Assembly (NCBI GenBank): GCA_023055425.1
Contig: JALGPY010000005.1
Span: forward strand, 3,621,501 to 3,685,500
Origin: Linanthus parryae
Lineage: Eukaryota; Streptophyta; Magnoliopsida; Ericales; Polemoniaceae
Length of the DNA: 64,000 bases
Direction of reading: 5' to 3'
Shown here: positions 1 through 10,380 of the stretch, in pieces
How positions within the stretch are numbered: position 1 is the first letter of the stretch
Layout: each line of letters opens with the position of its first letter
The notes under the pieces: generated by a model
What the model was told of the DNA's origin: nothing
What the model saw: only the letters and a program-made list of their open reading frames with translations
Database searches by the model: none
Made by a program: the position numbers and the translations under genes

Positions 1-270
1 AGATATCTAACGATCTAACGGCTATGATCAATCGGCCTAGAACCTTCCTACATGTTCTAGCCTTAGATATTTACAATGGAGTTTTTTTAGAGCCCCCTAC
101 ACAAGGTTACATCCATACAACTTGGGAAGCTTCTAGAAAATGGACTATCTAATGGGCTAAATGGGCTAGGACATCCCCTAGGCCCAAACTAGCTAACTCC
201 AAGTGGGCTAAAGATGTCATGGGCAAGTCCAAGTCCGAAAATTATCAAGTAAATAACGCGGCCCATGACA
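1..270 (-). mobile_element. Partial LTR of a gypsy chromovirus
   Basis: On the minus strand a purine-rich tract (280-271) runs into TGTCATGGGC at 270, the expected polypurine tract and LTR start downstream of the integrase/chromodomain ORF at 282-851. The LTR runs leftward to or beyond the window edge, so its other end is not seen. TGTCATGGGC also occurs on the plus strand at 215, so 215-270 is bounded by a 10-bp inverted repeat. The very similar TGTCACGGGC/GCCCGTGACA ends at 1175-1632 support reading this as the LTR terminus. The stretch is non-coding. Confidence 0.6.
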
Positions 271-281
271 TTCTCCCCCAC

Positions 282-851
282 CTAATGGTGCGGCGTCCTC
301 GTCGCGTTGTCAGCTCGGAATCGCTCGATCTTGTCCCGGAACTGCCACAACGATTCCTCGCTTTCCCATGTCCCTTCCTCCACGGGCGTCCCCTTCCATT
401 TGACGAAGTACTCCTTGTGCTTCGGCACGCCCTTGCGACTAACGGTCCGCTCCTTGAGAATCTCGTCCACTTCCTTGTCGAAAGAAGTGGCTATCATCGG
501 TGGTGCTCGCCTCGACTCTCCACGGTCCGGGTCTTCCTTGTCTTCGTGATAGGGCTTCAGCTGGCTCACATGGAAGACCGGATGAATCTTGAACTTGGGA
601 GGAAACTCCACCCGATACGAAGCCTTGCCGACCTTGGCCGTCACCCGGAATGGTCCCTCGTACTTCCTTAGAAGTCCCTTATGCAATGGCCGGGTATGCT
701 TGAACTGCTGCGGCAAGAACTTCACAAACACTTGGTCAACGACCTGGAACTCCACCCGTCGCCTCTTCTTGTCCACCCACTTCTTCATCCTCTTTGCGGC
801 CTTCTGGAGATAAGCATGAGCCAAGTCTCGCTGTGGCCTACGACGAGACAT
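282..851 (-). pseudogene. Gypsy chromovirus integrase C-terminus with chromodomain (fragment)
   Basis: An open 189-codon frame encodes the end of a Ty3/gypsy polyprotein. Residues about 1-100 are the integrase C-terminal part, with the KYEGPF and HPVFHVSQLKPY motifs typical of chromoviruses. Residues about 128-177 form a chromodomain with FVKWKG followed by TWE. In the family this domain tethers integrase to modified histones and biases insertion into heterochromatin. Upstream polymerase domains are missing: the frame starts abruptly at 851, exactly where an oppositely oriented fragment of a related element begins. It is therefore a truncated relic although this piece has no stop. The ATG is internal to an ancestral polyprotein and not a real start. 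Confidence 0.85.
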
Positions 852-852
852 C

Positions 853-1174
853 CCTAAGGAGTGCGACGACTCTCGGTGTGCCGGACATCCGGGGATGCAT
901 CGTACGCTAGCTTTGGAGAAAAAGTATTACTGGCCTCAACTCTGCGACGACATAGAAGGGTACGTGAAGACTTGTCTTGTGTGCCAACAAGACAGGATAG
1001 GGCAGGAGCAGCGGGGCTGGGCTCACACCTATCTCAAAAAGGCCGACAAAGAAGAAGAGCGCGTGGATGAAGCATGCATAGCTCTTGGGCGTGGACCAAA
1101 GCAACGTAGAAGAAAGTCTACTCGTGAGCCTGTCCCACAGCAACGAGGACGTTACTGGATTGGGTGGGGGAGAA
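853..1174 (+). pseudogene. Gypsy integrase zinc-binding (H2C2) domain, internally deleted
   Basis: The frame through 895 (open from about 853) encodes the integrase N-terminal zinc-binding region, with AGHPG, then RTLALEKKYYWPQ, then CLVCQQD containing the CxxC half of the H2C2 motif. Shortly after this it jumps to AHTYLKKADK, which matches the pre-chromodomain segment of the minus-strand fragment at 282-851, so the catalytic core is deleted. The frame then decays, and a G-rich polypurine tract (1161-1174) leads into the LTR. The piece is a dead deletion derivative of the same or a sister family, oriented away from its neighbour. Confidence 0.75.
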
Positions 1175-1632
1175 TGTCACGGGCTGACATCTTGGCTAGC
1201 ACTTGGCGTGCGAACCGAATGTCATCCCATGACCATGGTTCGAATAAGTTTAGAATACTCCCTATAATTCAGAGCTTGGAGGATGATGTGGAGTGTTCTA
1301 GAAGATGGTGGAATAATTTAGAACATGGCGGAATGTTCAAGAAGGCGACGGAACAATCTAGAAGGTAGTGGAATGTTCTAGAAAGGTAATTGGAAGGACT
1401 AGTATAAATAGGTGGGAGCTCATTTGGAGCAACCCAACCAATCTCTCAATCAATCTCTCAAGCACACTCATGTACTCTTTTGAATGGTAATAGAAGTTCT
1501 CTTCCCATACATCACTCTCATATTCAAATTGTTCCATTAGAATGGTGTTGAAGGGTTACTCGGGAGTCAACAAGGGGACGACGACCGAGTGTCGCACGGG
1601 TTGTGGCGGGATCGTGATCCCGGCCCGTGACA
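1175..1632 (+). mobile_element. Gypsy LTR, 458 bp
   Basis: Terminal inverted repeat TGTCACGGGC / GCCCGTGACA bounds 458 bp. A TATA box (TATAAATA, 1403-1410) lies inside. Position downstream of the integrase fragment and its polypurine tract makes it the 3' LTR. No matching target-site duplication was found because the other end of the element is rearranged. Confidence 0.7.
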
Positions 1633-3032
1633 TGGCGATCTGGCCTCCAGCCCCAGCAGCAGCCAGATCTATTGAAATTTTAAAATAAATGCTAATCAGT
1701 TCAACAAAGCAAATTATAGATCTATTTCAAATAATTCAAAAATACAAATAATTCATGAATAGTTACACTAGATCTGTATGCTGATCTTAATACGAATCTG
1801 TTTATATGCTTTTATTGAACATATCTCTTGTTTTTGCAGAAACAAGTACGAAGCAGTTCATAGACAGATGTTCATTGATTGAACACACTGTCTATTTTGC
1901 AGAAACAAACAGAAGATGGAGCATTTTCAGTAAAAAAAAAAATGGTGTGAGAACGGTGGGTTGAGCTGATAGAGACCTCCTTGGTTCATCTCTCCTGGGT
2001 TCGTCTCGTGAATTCAAATTCTGATAGGTTGTAGGAACTTGTACAGATGCACGAAGCACCCCTTGTATTTTTTTATAGAGCAGTAATGACAGGCTGGCGA
2101 TCCAGGTATTGCCAGTAAATTAATGTATAGCCATTGGATTAGTTGTCAAAAAAAATCCAACGGCCCTAATGCAAAGCTGTTGCCTGTAAATTAATGTATA
2201 GCAATTTTGAAATTTTCATTTAACCGCCCTTTTACAATTTGACATGTTGGCAATCTCCGTCCCGCTAATGCATAGCCGTTGGATCATTTTTCAAGCCATA
2301 AATGATCCAACGGCCTAAAGTTACCCCTGTTGAAAACGGAAGTGACATATCTCCGTGACCCTAATGCAAAGTCGTTGGATCATTTTTCAAACCATAAATG
2401 ATCCAACGGCCAAAAAGCATTTGTAGGTTTAAAGACATTCTTACCCCTTGTATAAAAAGACAATTTACCCCTCTGACTATAATTACTTTTCACCCTAATG
2501 CAAAGATCATTTCTCAAACCATCCAACGGCCCAAAAGCATGTAGTATTTTAAAGACAACTTTACCCCTTCTCTAAAAGGCCTTGGACAATAATTACTTTT
2601 CAAGTTTACTAATTTAGAAGCTGTGGTAACTTTAGAAGCAGACAGTTTTAGAAGCTGTGGTAATTTAAACAAGAGCCAGATGTTGCTCATGTGTCAAGCC
2701 TACTGAACATTTTCAAGATAACCTCACCAGAACAACGCACTGTACTAAAAAATGGATTTCTAGACTTGGAATTCTTGAAGATGGTAGCACTCAATTGGGA
2801 CTATCTCTCAACATTTTTCTTACCAGAAAAACTTGATTTTAACAAAGAGATACACTATCTATATTATAAATTAGGACGGTTGATTTTAAAATGTCTTTTA
2901 GACCGTTTAGACCGTCAGATTAAATTAACCCAACCCTAGATCTCACCTACCATCCACATAACTACCCACTATTCAACTATTCACTTAACTATCCATTCCT
3001 TTTATCATAATTATAAAAATGGGGTTTCCTTT
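1633..3032. other. Non-coding stretch with a repeated hairpin unit
   Basis: No gene is recognised. AT-rich DNA contains four related copies of a unit that begins near 'taatgcaaag' and ends near 'atccaacggcc' (about 2110-2180, 2264-2320, 2360-2415, 2494-2530). The middle two are near-perfect 40-bp hairpins and are listed separately. The 82-codon frame at 2691-2939 shows no recognisable domain. Confidence 0.5.
2275..2410. repeat. Two tandem 40-bp hairpins
   Basis: 2275-2314 and 2371-2410 each have 15-bp arms of the form GCCGTTGGATCATTT / AAATGATCCAACGGC around a 10-base loop, with one arm mismatch in the second copy. They are 96 bp apart in direct orientation. They could be internal repeats of a MITE. 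No outer terminal repeats or TSD could be assigned. Confidence 0.7.
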
Positions 3033-3037
3033 GTTCT

Positions 3038-3241
3038 TGTTGTGAATTGAGAAGACGAGAGAGACAGAAAATAAAGAGAGACAAGATGTAGGGAGAATAG
3101 TGTAGAGAGATGTATTATTCTCCAACCCTAAGCCTCCTTATATAGGCATTAGGTGGGCTTGTGGACCAGAATATAATAATACAAAATACACCCAACTATC
3201 TGGTGGATATTCACATTAGCCCAATTACATATTTCAAAACA
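3038..3241 (-). repeat. 3' LTR of the hairpin-array element
   Basis: 204 bp, seven substitutions from the copy at 6426-6629. It is flanked on its outer side by the TSD GTTCT and on its inner side by the minus-strand polypurine tract. Confidence 0.9.
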
Positions 3242-6200
3242 CTCCCCCTTGAATATTCACCACTACGATGCCTCATTAAAACCTTGTCATGAAAAACCCA
3301 GTGGGAAAAATTAATGACTAAGGAAAAAGAGTACATCGGTGAATCCTATTTGCTCAGTTGGTGATGACATTCTTCTGGAACGCATCTGGATAATTTTCGC
3401 AAGCCTCGTTAAAACCTTGCTAGGAAAAACCCTGTGGGACAAAAACCGTAGCGAAGGAAAAAGAGTGCCGCGCTTTTAGCATTTATTTGATCTCCCCCTC
3501 ATTGGAATATCCTTGTATCTGAAAAACAAATCCATTGCAAAAACAACAATCTAAAAATTGCCGATTAACAATCATAATCAATATAATGCATATGCACCTA
3601 AACTACTCGCGAGTGTACACTTTCAATTTGCTTCAGGCAAATATTTCTCATGGGAACCAACCTTCATGGAATTTCACAAATTTGTGATTCATACGATCGT
3701 ATTGTAACTAGTTACATTTCAACCCATCTTTTGTTGTTCCTTAGTCCCCGAGACTAAGACAACATTAACATCGTTCTCACCACGAGATGATTATACTAAT
3801 GAGAATTTATCATGACCCATATATCATGTTTCTCATTTTACAAGTCCCACGCTTAAAGCGGACATAATCTCAAACATAAGTCCCACGCTTAACAGCGGAC
3901 ATATATCCCAAACATAAGTCCCACGCTTAACAGCGGACATATATCCCACGCTTGGTAGCGGATTTGTAATATCTACATGGATCCCACGCTGAACAGCGGA
4001 TATGTAGTATTCGCATATATTGTAATTGTGCATCGGGTTGTTAGTACTTTGAGTACTATACGTTTTGCTCTACATAATTATGTAACCCGAGCAATAATTT
4101 ATGCGTGTGTTGACTTTGTTTTTGGCCATTAATTATCTAGTCAACACTTTTCCCTTTAACCCATATAATTTGTATATCGCTTAATATAATAATCATTAAT
4201 TGTAGGATCATAAGATTGTATTAAGGTACCTTTAGCTACTTCCAAAGCTATATGCCTCTTCCAGGGCTATTTGGTTACCAACGTTGGTTTTGATCCATAC
4301 TAATGACAATCTTTCAAGATTTTCCTTGCAATCTTGTTTTCCCATCTTGTAGAGCAATATATTCATATCCCAACTTATTTTGGATGCTTTGATTTATGTT
4401 CCTCTTCTGGAGGATTAACATATGTACACAAGCACCCTTTTATGCTTAAAGTGTATACTCAAACCGACACCTATTTGTCGAGAAGCTATCCATTTTATTG
4501 GGATTTCGCATCAGTACATACCCGTAGAGACAATGATATTTTGGCTCATGTCATGTAATAGGACCTACTCTCCCCCTCATGACGTGAGCAATATGATCAT
4601 AACCATAATGATACTTTGTTAATGCTTCAGGCATCAATTTGTCTCTTATGTACTTTGTATAAACCAATCCTCAAATTAAAATAAAAACATTGACAATAAG
4701 CAATCTATTGGACGCCGTAGTTCTCTAATCAAAGTTTCTTCAGGAAACCCAAAAAGAGACATAAATGTCAATACCTTTATTTAAAAGTGAGTGGTTGTAG
4801 ATTCTCTCTCCAGGGAGATCTTAAGATATTATTTTATAACTCCATGTTATAATATTATTTTTCATAACTTCTGGTATGAAAATCACATTTTACGCATATA
4901 AAATGCTTATGTCCAATAGACTATGGACTAAATACATCTTCTGGATGTTTGTGCAAAAGAATTACCGAATAAACAAAAGCTAAAAATAATAATAATATAG
5001 GCATAAGCGTAAACTGTAAAAGAAAAGTAAAGCAACCTCTTCAGGAGGGTGGATCATTATTCCGTACTTTCAAAAATATCTCTTCAGGAGATTTCTTAAT
5101 CAAAATATTATAGAACTTCAGGTTCTAATATTCATAACTGCGGGTTATGAAATCATGTAATATGTCACTTCGAGTGCATATGACTTGGCCAGATTTAACA
5201 TCGATGGCGATTACGAATGCTGTTCAGGAGGTTCGTTTTTTATCCATAATACGAGAACAGAAGAAAAGCTAGAAAAAAGAATCATAAAAATTAGATAAAG
5301 CGATGTAACAAAATATGACCTCTTCGGGAGGTTTAGAAGAAAATTGATGGACATCTCTTCAGGAGATGTAACTAAAAGTATGACTTCAGGTCATAAAAAG
5401 AACTGTCGCAACTTCATGTCACGATGAAATTTTCTTGTTCCATAGCTTCAGGCATGGACAAAAATTGTTTTGATTTGTAGTTTACAGACCTCTTCTGGAG
5501 ATCTACTATGACTTCAGGTCATATATTATATTGTAACTTCAGGTTACAAGTTATGAAATAACATCTTCTAGATGCACTTCTTCAATTATGATGTAACTTC
5601 GGGTTACAATCATATCATCGTGTAGTTCACAACTTCAGGTGTGAAACATAATATTTTGTGAGTATATAAAGCTTTAAAGCAATGCTGGTTATGATTAAGA
5701 TCTCTTCAGGAGGTTAAAATAAGCAAACAAAAAATATTTGTCATCTCTCTTGAGAACTAATACTAATATTTTATGTTTCTAAAAAAAAGTACTAATATTT
5801 TATGACTTTGTAGGTACAAACAATGATAATACGAACCAAAATAATACTTATTAGCAGAAGTTCTTGTATAGAAGTAACTTTATGCTACCATGGACATCGA
5901 ACAAACTGGGTACAATCCATGCTAAGTTGGATTTCAACTTCTTTTTTTCACTTTATTTTATATGCAGATAAGCATTAATAAAAAAATATGAATAGAAAAA
6001 AAAAATGTTCACAGCTATATCATGCAGCATGGGCTATGTCTACAACTGCTATTAGGCAGTATGAGGTTCTCGATTCGAGTCGAAAAGATACAGACTTTTC
6101 AAAAACACTTTTCTTCCCGGATCTAGGAAACCAAAATAAGGACAAAACATATGGTGTCTCAGGCAACGAAAATTCTTGACATCATCAAATATATGAGTTT

Positions 6201-6425
6201 AATCCACACCCTAAGTACATAAACATAGTCTTTTTGTTCATGCTTGTGAGTCAAAAAAAATGAAGAAACAGTTGACGTTTCATAAAAAAGATTGTATTTT
6301 ATTGTTTGATTTGTCTTTCCAACTTAAACAAAACATCCAATGAACTTCTCAAACAAACCTCGTACCTGTGTTTAGTCGATCTCTTCTTTTGTAGATATTC
6401 GTGTAGAGTTATCGTGCTGATAACG
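3242..6425. repeat. Array of short hairpins and palindromes
   Basis: Nearly every 40-100 bp holds a new perfect or near-perfect inverted repeat with its own stem sequence. Examples with apex TTCAG, TTCTG or TTCGG: 5352-5370 (ACATCTC/GAGATGT), 5379-5395 (TATGAC/GTCATA), 5530-5548 (TTGTAAC/GTTACAA), 5110-5128 (AGAAC/GTTCT extended by AATATTA), 4863-4882 (TTCATA/TATGAA), 5628-5645 (TTCACA/TGTGAA). Others have different loops: 4110-4148 (GTGTTGACT/AGTCAACAC), 4044-4060 (TAGTAC/GTACTA), or none: TCACAAATTTGTGA, ATACGATCGTAT and TGTAACTAGTTACA within 3673-3716. Stems differ from one another, so these are not copies of one palindrome. No coding frame longer than about 75 codons looks real. Function is unknown. 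Confidence 0.8.
3840..4010. repeat. Five tandem hairpin units inside the LTR element
   Basis: Five copies of a unit close to 'tcccacgcttaacagcgga' at irregular spacing. Each copy can fold through CGCT/AGCG with an outer GTCC/GGAC or ATCC/GGAT pair. The last unit (about 3968-4010) is extended by outer arms ATCTACAT/ATGTAGTAT. Confidence 0.75.
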
Positions 6426-6629
6426 TGTTGTGAATTGAGAAGACGAGAGAGACAGAAAATAAAGTGAGACAAGATGTAGGGAGAATAGTGTAGAGAGATG
6501 TATTATTCTCCAACCCTAAGCCTCCTTATATAGGCATTAGGTGGGCTTGTGGACCAGAATATAATAATACAAAATACAACCAACTATGTGGTGGGTATTC
6601 ACATCAGTCCAATTACATATTTCATAACA
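6426..6629 (-). repeat. 5' LTR of the hairpin-array element
   Basis: 204 bp. On the minus strand it ends CACAACA and is followed by CGTTATCAGCACGA, the probable primer-binding region. I cannot assign the tRNA. The outer flank carries the TSD GTTCT (6630-6634). Confidence 0.85.
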
Positions 6630-6634
6630 GTTCT

Positions 6635-7738
6635 TAATTATTTTATACAATTATTTATGTCGTCTTCATTATCTGTCCATGTTTGTAGATGAAAATACTC
6701 ATTTTATTTATGATATTACAATGTGAAAAATGTGAGGTGCGGTGATCTTTATCATAATTGATACTTGAACACTTGACAAAGTGCACATATTAAACCCTTT
6801 TGAGGTCTTTAAGACTTTGAGAAACTTGAATAGTTCAAAAAGTAAACTAACAAGTAACTGCTTCACAAATCCTAGAACATGCTCCATGACTTGACAAATG
6901 AATTAATACCCTATGAAGTAAATTATTAGTGCAAAAATATAACCTTGAGTTCCCAACCAACTCAATGAGAAGATTCTATCACTTAATCAATAGACAAACT
7001 TTTGTTCAAACAGAACTAACATCCTAGTTGAATAAACACGACACATGTATATACTTAGAGACATCTAAGTTTCAGTTCTAGTCTACATTAGCCATTTCTC
7101 TTCTTAACACAGTACCAGAAATGGAAGTGGTATTACAAGTTTTGACTAGTAATGTGTTTTGAATTAGAATCCAAGTCCAAAGTAGAGGAAACAAGAAATG
7201 TAAAAATTTTGACATATTATTGAGATTAAAATTAGAATGCACACTAAATCTTTTGACTGGTGTGAAGAAATTAAATCTATAAATTCGAGTTTCATTGTGT
7301 TTTAAATTTCAATATATTTAATTTTAATTGAGAAGCAAACACTTTAGACTCACTCCGCAAAGAGAAAAGAAGTTATCTAAGGCTCAAATTCTTCCGCTAA
7401 AAAAACATAACCCTTCCCAAAAGGCTATTTAAAACTGAAACCTAAGGCTCAAATAAGAAAAATCTGCAGATCTGAATGTATTGGTTTAGAAGTTGCTATA
7501 AAAGACTAAGAAAATCGGGGAGCCTTTACAACAAACATGTAGCATTTGGCGAAAAAAACAGATCAAAATTCAGTTCAAACTTTCAGATTCAGTAGATGAA
7601 AAAACAGATCAACTAGTTCAAAGTTGACAACTTTCAGATCAGGTGAATAGGAGACAAACCCAATCATTCTTTTTCTTGTTTCTTTCGAATCTCAACATAG
7701 AACAGGAGAGAGGAAAAGGGAGAGAGATATAAATATAC
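6635..7738. other. AT-rich intergenic, nothing recognised
   Basis: About 1.1 kb without a supported frame, terminal repeats or RNA gene. Confidence 0.5.
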
Positions 7739-7754
7739 CTTATGCTATTGTCCT

Positions 7755-7925
7755 CCACCATCTTCCTTTCGCGGATCCGGCGTTTCTTGATTGAATCAAG
7801 CGGAACAGAGAGGAAACCGCTTCGTCGCTCCCTCTCTTCGACCTTCTACTTCTTGATCTTGTCCCCGACCATCTTTCTTTCGCTGCTCCTGCGTTTCTTG
7901 ATTGAATCAAGCCAACCAGAGTGCA
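7755..7925. repeat. Diverged tandem duplication, 111-bp period
   Basis: The segment around 'cgtttcttgattgaatcaag' occurs at 7781 and 7892 with similar flanks (CCATCTT-CTTTCGC before, CCA/GGA-CAGAG after). A minus-strand frame of 70 codons runs through both copies and repeats the peptide LIQSRNAG twice, but shows no known domain. It may be a decayed exon. Confidence 0.55.
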
Positions 7926-7973
7926 AATCTCTGGTTGAGAGAGTTGACTCACAAAAGGAAGAGTAGCGGTTTA

Positions 7974-8892
7974 GAGCATCTCCAACCCATTGCTTTTTCC
8001 CCCTCCCCTCACCTCCCCCTCCCCCTCCCCCTCCCCCCACGGGCCCACCATTTTCCCCCTCCCCCTCCCCCTCCCCTTCCGCCAAACTACTAATCTTCTC
8101 CAACCCATTTCTTTCCCCCACCCAAAAAAATAATTTGTAATATATATTTAATGATTTAAAAATGAATTATTAATACCAAAAAAAGTAAATACAAAATTGT
8201 TTACCAATATATATATACACACACACACACATACGCACAAAAAAGATGTTAATAATAATAACAATGATAATAATACTAATAATAATTAAAATAATATTAA
8301 CAAACAAAACTTTTATTTAAAAAATAACGATTACAAGTACGAAAAAGTCGTTATTACAAGAAATAAAATTAAACACTAATACAAAAATGCAAGGAGTAGA
8401 GCGATAAAACACACAAATTGAGATAAACCAACCTAACAACAATTACATAAAATAGTTCTTTCGTTTGTTGAAAGGATTGAATTCTTGTTCAGACACATTG
8501 GCCGAACTTCCATAAGCACTTTCAAATAAACTTTTCCGAATCTGTTTTTCGTAAATATACTTTCCAACAATAGTGAATACATTATTAATTTTATTAAATA
8601 ATACAAAATAAAATTTATTAATCATAATAATAAAATACATAATATAATCATAAAATATTAGTATGTGTAATTAAAATTATGAAATATTAAATTAATTAAT
8701 CATTCCATGTAGGGGGAGGGGGAGGGGATGTCCATGGGGAAATCCCCCCTAACCATCCCTCACCCAAGGAAAAATTTATCCCCATAGCACCCCCTCCCCC
8801 TCCCTCTCCCCTCATGGGGTTGGACATGAACTGTATTTTTATACGATTTTCCCCTTCCCCCTCCCCCTCCCCCTATGGGGTTGGAGATGGCC
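7974..8892. mobile_element. Tourist/Harbinger-like non-autonomous element
   Basis: Ends GAGCATCTCCAACCC and, reverse-complemented, GGCCATCTCCAACCC, flanked by the 3-bp TSD TTA (7971-7973, 8893-8895), as in PIF/Harbinger MITEs. The 919-bp body has CCCCCTCCCC-rich subterminal blocks at both ends and an AT-rich centre. A second, inner pair of related end motifs lies near 8096 and 8815, suggesting self-insertion or internal duplication. The minus-strand frame 8443-8640 has no recognisable domain. Confidence 0.7.
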
Positions 8893-9063
8893 TTAGAGAG
8901 AGACAGAGGCAGAGAGTAGTTTCATTTCAAGATAGGGTTTGCTGTTGAGAGAGAGAGTAGTTTGGTTTGCTGTTTAGAGAGAGAGTAGTTTGGTTTCAAG
9001 ATAGGCTAACGTTGACCGTGTTTATATGAAAAGAGAAAAAGATACCGTTGTTGGGTTTGCAAC

Positions 9064-9480
9064 TTGTATGAGATTAATGTTAATGGGCTTCAAATAGGGC
9101 TGGAAAAGAAAGGCCCAAACCAATATTTCGTAGAAGAGACCCCCCCCCCCCTTCACACATGGTCCCCAAGAGGCCAAGAGAACCAACCAAAGCCCAAAGA
9201 ATCGATCAAGACAAAGAGGGGAAAAAAACGACCAGAAATAATTTTTGGACAGCGTTAATAAAAAATACGGGTGAACTTAAAGGCAAAGGTGGAGGCCTAG
9301 CCTTGTGGTGGATGAATGATTTAGACCTCGATATTGGTTTTGCTACAGATAAGATAATTCACCGTAGATTTCTACATATGGATTAGAAAGAGGAATTATA
9401 GTATTTTGTATGGGCATCCTCAACCTGAAGAGACATTTTATGTGGAATGAATTGAGGCCAGGGATGGCATCAATTTTCTT
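9064..9480 (+). pseudogene. LINE endonuclease-region fragment
   Basis: Overlapping short frames give GGGLALWWMNDLDL and, after stops, a YGHPQPEE-type segment. These match the region of plant L1-type endonucleases where G-GGLALWW is followed by a hydrophobic strand and a YG-P-x-E motif. Stops and frameshifts break it, and reverse transcriptase is absent. A run of nine C at 9142-9150 lies in the middle. Confidence 0.55.
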
Positions 9481-9729
9481 TATTTAATTGTTCGTTTTCC
9501 ACGATTTTCTGTCGTTGACGTCCAGAAGTAGAATAACTTAAAAGGGGTCATTTTGATTTGCCTGACGATGAATGCAGATCACCAATTCAGTGATCACATG
9601 TTTTATTTTATTTTTTGTTAGCAAATGTTAGTTTAAGCCATTTTTTTATTATTCATACTTTATTTGTCTAGTAGGTATATATTATGTTTTCAAAATCACT
9701 AGTTGTGTTTTGTTACATGTGTAGGTAAA

Positions 9730-10376
9730 ATGGATACACGAGAGCAAGCTTCACGTCAACAAAAGTTGGAAGCAACCCCTTTATAGTTGAAGTTTCTCCG
9801 AACGATACTCAAGAAGAGATTGAAGGAGAAATTCAAGGAGAGAATGGAGGTAAGAGAAAACTCAATGAAGAGGGGGAGAGAATAATTCAAAGAGGGCCTA
9901 GAGATCTAATTCGAGGTTGTGTGATCACTTTTCAAATAAGCATACTAAAGAAGGAATAAAAGCTATTTGCAACCATTGCAAAAGACAATTTGTTGCATAT
10001 AGCAAATCCAGAACAAGTCATTTGTTGAATCACATAGATCGTAGATGTCCTAACTATAAAGGTACTCAACTAGACATTAAAAGCATGATGGGGGCAAAAA
10101 GCATTGGTTGGTGAAACGGCTAATGGAGTTAAGATCGTGAGCGTGGGTAACTTTGAGCAAGAAGTATCTAGAGATAAGCTTGCAAAGATGGTTATCTTAC
10201 ATGGTTTTCCTTTGAGTATCGTCAATTATATTGGGTTTGAAGAGTTTGTATTTTCTCTCCAACCTTCTTTTAAGGTGATTTCTAGAAACACACTCAAAAT
10301 TGACCATTACCGTGATCAAATGACGTCCCTGACCTCATTGAAAAGGTATCGAGAACTGTTGTTGAACAAGGGGTAA
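9730..10376 (+). pseudogene. hAT transposase N-terminus (BED zinc finger) fragment
   Basis: The frame 9917-10114 encodes a BED-type finger: CDHFSNKHTKEG, then AICNHCKRQF, then SRTSHLLNHIDRRCPNY, with the Cys pair and His/Cys ligands visible. The frame 10104-10376 continues in another phase with an R-KLAKMVILHGFPLSIVN segment and FSLQPSFK-SRNT, the usual second block of plant hAT transposases. The catalytic RNase H-fold and dimerisation region are missing: the similarity ends just before a run of about 24 A (10419-10442). It is a frameshifted, truncated remnant. Confidence 0.75.
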
Positions 10377-10380
10377 ACTT

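Larger units (their letters stand above)
3038..6629 (-). mobile_element. Complete non-autonomous LTR retrotransposon with hairpin-array interior
   Basis: Two 204-bp LTRs (3038-3241 and 6426-6629) flank 3,184 bp. A perfect 5-bp target-site duplication GTTCT sits at 3033-3037 and 6630-6634. On the minus strand the LTR starts TGTT and ends AACA. A TATA-like CCTATATAAGG lies inside each LTR, and a copia-like polypurine tract (GGGGGAGTG, minus strand, just right of 3241) precedes the left LTR, so the element reads right to left. The LTRs differ at 7 of 204 positions by my count. No gag, protease, integrase, RT or RNase H frame is present. The interior is non-coding and dominated by short inverted repeats, so mobilisation would need proteins from another element. 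Confidence 0.9.

Noticed and set aside
1633..1650. Primer-binding site right after the gypsy LTR
   Set aside because: TGGCGATCTGGCC does not match a tRNA 3' end I can name, and the LTR is better read as a 3' LTR.
4600..5720. Regular 'cttcagg' words resembling a CRISPR-like repeat array
   Set aside because: Repeats are only the loops of hairpins with unrelated stems and irregular spacing, inside an LTR element of a plant genome. No leader or cas genes.
8443..8640. 65-codon minus-strand frame
   Set aside because: AT-rich interior of a MITE, no domain or conservation evidence.
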